A DNA stretch of 64,000 bases. Origin: Gnetum montanum. Taxonomy: Eukaryota; Streptophyta; Gnetopsida; Gnetales; Gnetaceae. Shown piece after piece: positions 57,025 through 64,000 of the stretch. A program made the position numbers and the translations under genes. Below the pieces are notes generated by a model. It had not been told where the DNA came from. It did not search any database and saw only the letters and a program-made list of their open reading frames with translations. The first letter of the stretch is position 1. Every line of letters begins with the position of its first letter. Location of the stretch: contig MNCI01004661.1 of NCBI GenBank assembly GCA_015680685.1, forward strand, positions 1,879,318 to 1,943,317. The letters run 5' to 3'.

Positions 57025-58080
57025 GAATCAACTGCGAGTAGCACCATAGCATCCTTGGAAACACTCCCAGACTGGCCCAAGCATCTGGTCTGAACCCTAG
57101 ATCTAGAGGCCAGGGATGTAACTGAGGATCCTCTCATCAAGACGCTTGTGACCACGTCCAAGGGAAAAGTAAAAAAATTAAAGCTTAGTTCCCTCCTAGA
57201 TGCGCAGACACACGAAGGTGTGGTCAAAATCCTACAAGAAAACATTAAGGTCTTTGCATGGTCATATAGCGACATGCCCGGTTTAGATCTGAGGCTAATA
57301 CAGCACAACATTGTCCTAGACCAGCACATGAAGGCAGTCAAGCAGAAGGCTCGTAAGGTTAAACCAGAAATTGCACTAACCGTAAGAGATGAAATCACCA
57401 AGCTATACCAAGCTCGTTTCATCCGTGCAGTTGATTATTCAGAATGGGTGTCCAACATCATTCTAGTTTCCAAGAAAACGAGAGGAATACGAAGTTGTAT
57501 AGACTTCTGATATCTAAACAAAGTAATGATCAAAGAAGATTTCCCACTTCCAAGCATTGATCAACTCATCGACACTATGGCTGGTCATGCTCTTTGAACC
57601 TTCATGAATGGTTTCTCTGATTACAATCAAATTCGCATCAACCTAGAGCATCAATTAACAACAACCTTCATGACCCCATGGGGTATCTTTTGTTACACAA
57701 TGATGCCTTTTGGGCTTTAGAACACTGGAGCAACCTAGCAACAAGCCATGACCTACATCTTCAGTGACTACATCCTAGAAACATTAGAAGAATATGTAGA
57801 TGATATAGTAGTCAAGTCTAAAGAGGTTGCTGATCACCCACACGATCTAGGGGTAGTTCTTAAGTGTTGTCAAATGCATGATTTGCGCCTCAACCCTAAG
57901 AAGTGTGTCTTTGGAGTAAGAATTAGATGCATGTTAGGGTTTGTAGTATCAGAGGTGGGAATACGGGTGGACCTTGACAAAGTTAAGGCCATCGTCAATC
58001 TGGTACCTCCTACAAACCTTAAGGAATTACGTGGTTTGCAAGGTAGGGTACAGTTCATCCGAAGGTTTATCAAGGTTAAC
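57025..58080 (+). pseudogene. Reverse transcriptase of Tat element E2
   Basis: A TTGACTAG acceptor-like site precedes the first coding block (57025). Motifs: LPDWPKHLV, LDLEARDVTEDPLIKTLVTT, VFAWSYSDMPGLDL, YQARFIRAVDYSEWVSNIIL, FPLPSIDQLIDTMAG, FMNGFSDYNQI, WGIFCYTMMPFG and EYVDDIVVKSKEV with both catalytic Asp residues. Stops include TAG at LV-TL, GL-NT and AT-QQ, and TGA at DF-YL. A one-base shift near 58075 moves the following RNase H to frame 2. Confidence 0.86.
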
Positions 58081-58500
58081 TAACAAGTTACACCCCATGC
58101 AACATCTCCTAAAGAAATGTGTTAACTTCGAATGGACAACTCAATGTCAACAAGCCTTTGATGACTTGACGGAAGAGCTTTTGCACCTCCCAACTATGCA
58201 TCTGCCACAAAGGGATAAGCCTTTCTTCATCTACCTTGCCACCTCTGACACATCTATCACAGCATTGTTATGTCAGAAACGAGACGACAGATCTGAGATA
58301 CCAATGTATTATCTGAGTCATGCATTAATAGTGCATGAGGCGAAATACAATGAGGTGGAGAGGAATTTCCTTGCCTTAGTATTTGTGTTAAAAAAGTGGA
58401 GGCATTACCTATTTCACAGTACAATTAACATTATTTTCAAAAGCAACATACTCCAGACTATCACTAATAACCTGTATGAAAGCAATAGGATAGCTTGATG
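58081..58500 (+). pseudogene. RNase H (first) of E2
   Basis: LTNKLHPMQHLLKKCVNFEW, RDKPFFIYLATSDTSITALL, MYYLSHALIVHEAKYNEVER and WRHYLFHSTINIIFKSNIL. The catalytic Asp of SDTS is kept (Glu in E1). Open for 174 codons (57974-58498) and ends in the TGA before WK that E1 shares. Confidence 0.82.
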
Positions 58501-59115
58501 GAAAGTAATAACCGTGAAGTTTGACCTACACTATGTGAGCCAGTCATTGAAGAAGGGTCAAGCTATAGTGACACAACTTACGACCTCATCCATTAACAAC
58601 CACGTAACCATAGATCCCAAGTTCCTAGATGAGCATGTTAGCATTATCAATGTCGTCCCATCACATCTGGAAGCGCAGTTGCCATCATACATTCCCCTCT
58701 GGGGAAATGCACCTATTTACTTATCGCTTTACGTTCCCCTGAACCAACAATGTGGTAGAGTATGAGGGGCTACTCAGAGGCCTCTCATCTGCCCAAACAC
58801 TATGCATACAAAACCTAGCAATTTGCAGTGATTCACAACTAGTTGTGAATCAAATCACTGGGGTCTATGCTTGCAAAGCTATGCATCTGCAACCCTATTG
58901 CGACCTAGCAAAAAGCCTTCTCAAGCAGTTTGCAACCATAGATGTGCAACACATGCCATACAACGAGAACACCATGGTAGACACCTTAGCCACCCTTGCA
59001 CTAAATGTTCCACCACACTCATTTGCAAGTCTACCAACTTTGATAGTTGAATATACTAAGCCTATCACTCAGGCAGGACATGTGGCCTCTATTAGTGCCA
59101 CGGATACCTAGGAGT
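58501..59115 (+). pseudogene. Archaeal-type RNase H of E2, N-terminal deletion
   Basis: FDLHYVSQSLKKGQAIVTQL, then a jump from VPSHLEA into SGSAVAII: the FD(G)SL strand with the first catalytic Asp, present in E1, is missing. The rest (NNVVEYEGLLRGL, CSDSQLVVNQITGVYACKA, HMPYNENTMVDTLATLALN) keeps Glu, Asp and Asp. A frameshift lies near 58690-58750. Confidence 0.78.
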
Positions 59116-60356
59116 GGTATGCTAAGATTAAAGCCTACCTGCAACATGGCAAACCCCCAAGTAGACTAACATCTACCCAAAGAGATGAGATCTGCAAGCG
59201 TGCCCAGCAATATATGCTCATGGGAAATGATGCCCTGTGCAAGCGTTCCTATGATAGGATATTTCTAGTATGTGTGGGTGAGGAGCAAGTGCAGAAGGTG
59301 ATTAATGAAGTACATGAGGGACTTTGTGGTGGACACATAGCACCTAGGGCTATAGTTCCAAAAATCATACACCTAGGGTACTACTAGCCCCATATGGAGC
59401 ACGATTTCTTGTCAAAGGTAAAGACATGTGACACATGCTAAAGATACACAAATCTCATACACATCTCACCTATGGAGCTGCACCCAATGCAGATCACATG
59501 ACCTTTCCAATGATGGGGACTGGACCTCATAGGACCTATCACACCCAAGTCCTCTGTAGGGCATAGCTTCATCATCACCACCACTAAGTACTTTACTAAG
59601 TGGGTGGAAGCTATTCCCCTAAGGAAAACAACATCTCAATAGGTTTTTCACTTCATCTTGGATAACATCGTGACAAGGTTTGGGCTTCCAATAACTATTG
59701 TAACCAACAATGGGCCATAATTCAGTAGTACGAAAACTTGAATCTTCTGCAGCAATATAGGCATCAAGCAATCATTCTCCTCCTCATATTACCCACAAGC
59801 GAATGGGCAAGAGGAGGCTACAAATAAGACCATCATCAACTTGCTGAAGATGATGCTTTGCAATAACAAGAGATGATGGCATGAGCAAATCCTCTAATTT
59901 CTATGGGCCTACAGGACGACATGCATGACCGCGATGAGTAAGACTCCTTACAGTCTTGTTTATGGATCTGAAGCTGTGTTGCCTCTTGAGTTTTAGGTAC
60001 CATCACTCATGATGATCCTATCTGATGTCATGAGAGAAGCCCAGAATAACGAGTCAAGAATTATTGATCTTAACTCAGTAGAGGAGGAGTGTGCATAGAC
60101 ACTGAGTTGCATACAACACTACTAGAGCAAGCAATAGCAAAAACACCATGCAGACCTGCATCAACATCCAATACAAAAGGGAGACCTCATCCTCAAGGTT
60201 TTCTGTGAGCATGTGATAAAATTCTCAGCCAACTAGGAAGGCCCATACATGGTAACTAAAGCCTTTGGAAATGGAGCCTTCAAGCTTGTGGACATGGACG
60301 ACAATGAGCTCGCCAACCCAGTGAATCACTCGTACCTCAAGCTGTACTACATCTAA
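59116..60356 (+). pseudogene. Integrase of E2, to pol end
   Basis: VHEGLCGGHIAPRAIVPKI, WGLDLIGPITPKSS (first Asp), IVTNNGP (second Asp of DNG now Asn), ANGQEEATNKTIINLLKMM (Glu kept), [18 protein letters not shown] and a C-terminal domain EGPYMVTKAFGNGAFKLVDM ending LKLYYI and TAA at 60354-60356. About 15 in-frame stops; most are TAG at Gln or Trp positions (for example LGYY-P where E1 has Trp). Confidence 0.85.
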
Positions 60357-60369
60357 GAGCATGGAGTAG

Positions 60370-60720
60370 AGAGGAAATCATCCTCTACGACGTAAAATTG
60401 GCAAAGGTGAGCAAACGTCTACTACGATGTTAAACTGGCACAGCTTCACCATAGTCCACTATGACTATAAATTGGCATAGCACATCCACTATGATGTAAA
60501 ACTATCACAGTTCATCTACTATGATGTAAAATTTGCACAGCTCATCTACTATGATGTGAAACTGGCACAGATAGTCTGCTATGACTATAAAATAGCACAG
60601 CTCATCCATTATGACACTAAACTAGCACATATAGTTTATTGGGACCCTAAACTAGCATAGCTATCCGTTGGGACCTTAATCTAGCACATGGTCTACCAAG
60701 ACCTTAAACTAGGTTCGTAG
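60370..60720 (+). repeat. 3' UTR tandem array of E2
   Basis: Eleven units of about 30 bases starting 14 bases after the pol stop; CTATGATGTAAAACTGGCAC units first, GGACCTTAAACTAG units last. Confidence 0.88.
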
Positions 60721-61998
60721 CACGTCCCCAGGATGCATTTGCACCAAGTACACATCAAGCAAGCCTGCACAGTGCCAACGTGGGGTGGGACATTGCAGTT
60801 CCAGAATGTAGTTCATGATGCACTAAGAACATGATCTGGAACACATGCAATGTAGTTACTCCTGGCACCTTGCTAATCCCCCAGAGATGTCATATGAAAA
60901 CTCACTGATCCCCCATACCAACTGTCACCATGACCCATCACCCTTACGGTAGTTCCTCAGTCAGTGCCTACTCTTGGAGTTTTGGTAGTATTGTGACCCA
61001 GCCACAATATTGTTACCCTCTAGCTCCCTACCAGTGTCTAGGCTTAAGTGACGTTTAGCTATGTGGTAGCTGATCCCATAGCTAAACTAAGAATGCATGT
61101 CTTTGGTAGGGATTCCAGAGCATCCGCACTCACAGCAACTCCCTGCTCCTTCGACGCCAGCTCCTCCACGCTGATGTTGCCAAGGCCAATGCTGGTCTTC
61201 CTACTTCAGACATCGTACAACAGCAATGATATCCAAGAGCTTTAACAACATCTGCAACAAGTAAGACCTTCACCCTCACTTTACATCATGGCTATTTCTT
61301 CTGCTTCGCTCTCTGTGTTTGCAAGGTGTGTTCCCGTGAGGCGTCGATCGAAGATGCATCTTGCTATGGCAGCAAATGTTACAGTGTTGCAAAGTGATTG
61401 TCTTAACTAGGTTAGCTACTTTAGAGTGCACATCTGCCCTACCTTCTAAGCTTCTTCCCTTTACCTTACTACTTGCACTGCAATTCCTACTCACTCCCCT
61501 CTTTTATAAGCTTTTTTCAATTCCTGTTAAGCCCTTCTTTTTGCTCAATTGCAAACTACATAACATGCGTAACAAAACTTGCTGCATGGGAAGCACTTGT
61601 AGGTAGGTCAAAAAAACCACGTGGATGTAACACAACTCATCCAGGGAAAGAAACACCTACCCTACAAGAAGGTTGTTCACAAATGTAAACGATGAAACAG
61701 CAAAAGGCAAAAGTGTAAGAGAGCAAAGGCTCATGTGCCTGAAAAAAATGTCATGTAAGCTGCTTCACAATCACCCTCTCCAAATGTTTCAACGAAAGGT
61801 CGAAGGTCAGCAAAAGTAAAGATGAAAATACAAAAAACTTTCTCATGATCACTCCGACGAGGGATTTTGCTACACCTCATCTTTATCCTTTTTCTGAACC
61901 TCCTTCCTCCTTGCTTAGCTCCTTTCCTTATGCAAAACCAATGCAGCACTCTCAAGCATAGCTAAGCGACATCTTGATGATCACTGAATAGAAATGTT
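60721..61998 (+). other. 3' UTR of E2
   Basis: Noncoding; paired with 43831-45130 and more distantly with 33587-34906 (-). It leads to the LTR start at about 61999. Confidence 0.75.
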
Positions 61999-62050
61999 AG
62001 CGTTTTTTCTTCTATGGTGTTTCGTATTCTTTGTCGATGTTTTTCAAGGT
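61999..62050 (+). repeat. Start of the E2 3' LTR, truncated
   Basis: TGGTGTTTCGTATTCTTTGT with CGATG, the first arm of the LTR-start palindrome. After 52 bases the LTR of E3 begins in reverse orientation. Confidence 0.6.
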
Positions 62051-63042
62051 TGTACTGACCTAAATCGTCGATGTGAGGCTGGAATGGAAACAGACACCAA
62101 AAGATTGTTGGGCAGCCACAGCTGACCCTGCCTTCGCTTGAGGGAAAGCTGGAAAAGGGAACGAAGGAAAAGTGCCTTGGATGGTTTGCATGCAAATCAA
62201 CCAAGGACTTCCCCGAGTGTAAGCTATGGCTAGCGCTGGGGTTATCGTGAACGATGTAAACAGGATGTAAACGGAATGCAAACAGCGACACAAAAATGTA
62301 AACAGAGCGTACTGAATTATAAATAAAGTGCAAACCAAGCTATATTGTAAACAAAGCATAAGCCGAAGTAAATAATGTAAATAGGAGGCAATGAACTTTA
62401 TTGTATTGTTTAATAAAAATATATGCACCGGTCGAACTATAGCTACACGTGTGGATGGCAGGTCAAGCACTAAGCCTTGAGATGATGTTTGAAGTGACAA
62501 TGCGATAATGTGATGTGATGAACGTGAGAAATGCTTGGATACCAACAGTCAGATCTGCCGAGCGCCCAAGGATTGCTAGTTCTGTAATTTCTCAGAATTG
62601 CCAATGTCTCTAATTTTTGCCTCCCATTGCCCCCTGATTTATGTGAATTGATAGGGTATTTATAGGGTTGGGCCGTGCTCTGGCACAGAATCTTAGAATG
62701 GAATCAACGGCTAAGAGATGAGAGGAAAGTGGATCTGGTAATATGTGTCCAATGGACACTTGTGCTTGGGTTGGATGCGTGCTGGCGAGAGTTGGATGTG
62801 TGTCAGATAGTTGTGCACGAGTTGGATGTATGTCGGCAAGCTACATTCTTGACCAGGTACATTGCATTTTACAATTTATGGGTTATTCAAGCCCATGAAA
62901 GTACATTTAATTTAAACATGAGGGTCTAATGTGCCCACGTATGTCGATTTACAATGAAATGTACAACAAGAGAAATTTGACCCTCGTTTGTGTGAAACTT
63001 CTTTGTTCCTAAGTCTTTCTGAAATTTTTTGGAATGTTCTGA

Positions 63043-63517
63043 AAGTTGCTGATGCTGTTAATTCTCTGCCATTTTCTGAAATATTTCTGGAATTTTCTGA
63101 AATATTTCTGGAATTTTCTGAAACTTTGATGAATAGTGTTCATGTGATGAATAGTGTTTTACGTAGTGAATAGTGTTTTACGCTAATGAATAGTGATTAC
63201 GCATCCTTACGCTCTGCAGCATAAAAAAAATGTAGCTGCAGCGTAATCAACTGAAAATACCTCATTTAAGGCCCGAATTTTGATTTTTCAGAAGTTGTTG
63301 ATGCTGAGGATCTTCTGCCATTTTCTAAAACCTTTCTGAATTTTTCTGAAACTTCAATGAATAGTATTCACGTGATGAATAGTATTTTATGTAGTGAATA
63401 GTATTTTACATTGTGAATAGTGTTTACGCATCCTTATGCTATGCAGCGTAAGAAAGTGTAGCCATAGCGTAATCAACCGAAAACACCTCATTTAAAGCCC
63501 GAATTTTGATTTTCTGA
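63043..63517 (-). repeat. Two tandem ~240-base U3 units in E3 LTR
   Basis: Units 63043-63291 and 63292-63517, each with TTCTGCCATTTTCT-like sequence, several GATGAATAGTGTTTTACGTA subrepeats, a TTACGCT..GCAGCGTAA palindrome and CTCATTTAAGGCCCGAATTT. Confidence 0.85.
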
Positions 63518-63827
63518 AGGCTAGGAACCGTTGGGGACCTTGGCAAAGGTCATGGGGGGTCCTTATGCTTGATTTTGGCCTATTTTGACTCAGTTTTGAG
63601 GCCCCAAACATTGGTGACGCTAATCCTTACGCTGTGCAACGTAAACACAATGCAAGCATATTGTACTTAGCCAAAATTGCACTTTTTGACCTTAAAATGG
63701 ATGATTCTTGATACCGAGACTTGCCGTCGTGATTTGTGGGAACCAGGGGGATCTTGCTTGCTCCATGGTGGGCTACTTGAAGCCATTTCAGAGGCTCTGA
63801 GGTTTTTTGGAAGTGTTGTCAAAATTT

Positions 63828-63909
63828 TTGTGGTGTTTCATTGGCCCCTCTTTGTTGACGCTTGGAGGAATTCACTCGAGAGGCGTCGACAAAGAAGAGA
63901 AAAACACCA
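63828..63909. repeat. Palindrome at start of E3 LTR
   Basis: TGGTGTTTCATTGG..CTTTGTTGACGC faces GCGTCGACAAAGAAG..AAACACCA, with the centre at CTCGAG. Confidence 0.75.
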
Positions 63910-64000
63910 TGAAAAAAAAAGTACCAAACATTAACCGTCAGCCCTTGGCTGGGTGTCATTGCACCATTTTCAAAAGTACATGGGATTGAGGGAATGTGGT
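63910..64000 (-). other. Probable end of E3 3' UTR
   Basis: On the - strand TTAATGTTTGGTAC.. runs into the LTR start just as AGCAATGTTAGCATTTTATC does before 45131. Cut by the window edge. Confidence 0.45.

Larger units (their letters stand above)
62051..63909 (-). repeat. 3' LTR of a further Tat element E3
   Basis: On the - strand it starts TGGTGTTTTTC at 63909 with the palindrome and ends GTACA at 62051; its last part (AAGTCCTTGGTTGATTTG, CCAAGGCAC) aligns with the 3' part of the E2 LTR (about 46800). TATAAATA is at 62657-62664. The sequence beyond 63909 resembles the 3' UTR end of the Tat group, so E3 continues outside the window. Confidence 0.68.

Noticed and set aside
62060-62545. 161-codon - strand ORF
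   Set aside because: Lies in the transcribed part of the E3 LTR downstream of its TATA box; low-complexity translation and no conservation in the E1 or E2 LTR.

Overview
This is plant nuclear DNA, almost entirely repeats, in strongly decayed condition. There are no bacterial operons. The plant signs are Athila- and Tat-lineage Ty3/gypsy elements, a tRNA-derived SINE family, an RTE-type LINE, and a broken fragment of a plant DEAD-box helicase gene (RH24-like). Deep nesting and long-decayed but still readable frames suit a large, slowly purged seed-plant genome, possibly a gymnosperm; this is inference. All reading frames named here carry stops and I see no intact host gene.

Layout. 0.2-0.8 kb: RH24-like pseudogene (-). 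2.7-5.8 kb: degenerate 3' ORF of Athila-type element A, running into its 3' LTR (5775). That LTR is split by a complete nested gag-only element B (6587-13408) and resumes to 13552. 13.55-14.66 kb: 3' half of a LINE. 14.7-17.9 kb: SINE cluster with an assembly gap. 17.9-25.2 kb: Athila element D (-): LTR, long noncoding tract, IN, RNase H, RT, PR, partial gag. 25.2-31.2 kb: element C (+), another gag-only Athila relative with a good primer-binding site and a 3' ORF remnant. 31.2-38.7 kb: Tat element E1 (-): LTR, 3' UTR with tandem array, IN, aRNH, RNH, RT. 39.3-43.4 kb: a multi-exon gene on the + strand, antisense to E1. 43.4-45.1 kb: 3' UTR of another + Tat element (E2'). 45.1-62.05 kb: Tat element E2 (+): LTR, gag, PR, an inserted antisense gene cassette (51.6-56.3, -), RT, RNH, aRNH, IN, 3' UTR. 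62.05-63.9 kb: LTR of a converging - element, E3.

The most unusual content is the antisense gene. Both Tat elements carry, head-to-head with RT and (in E2) between PR and RT, a spliced gene on the opposite strand. It has its own TATA box, conserved exon boundaries (exon 2 is 449/450 nt, exon 3 is 275/275 nt, exon 4 is 1050/1052 nt in the two copies) and, in the complete copy, a stop codon followed by AATAAA. Exon 2 looks like an FCP1/NLI-interacting-factor (HAD phosphatase) domain that has lost its catalytic aspartates; the rest is unrecognised. The cassette is bracketed by tandem arrays sharing the core CTTAAACTAG with the 3' UTR array of the same elements.

Other notable signals are a conserved stem-loop with covariation in three Athila relatives, a nonsense-codon spectrum dominated by TAG at Gln (CAG) and Trp positions as expected from CHG-methylation decay, palindromes at every Tat LTR start, and periodic GCTACGCTA palindromes in Tat LTRs.
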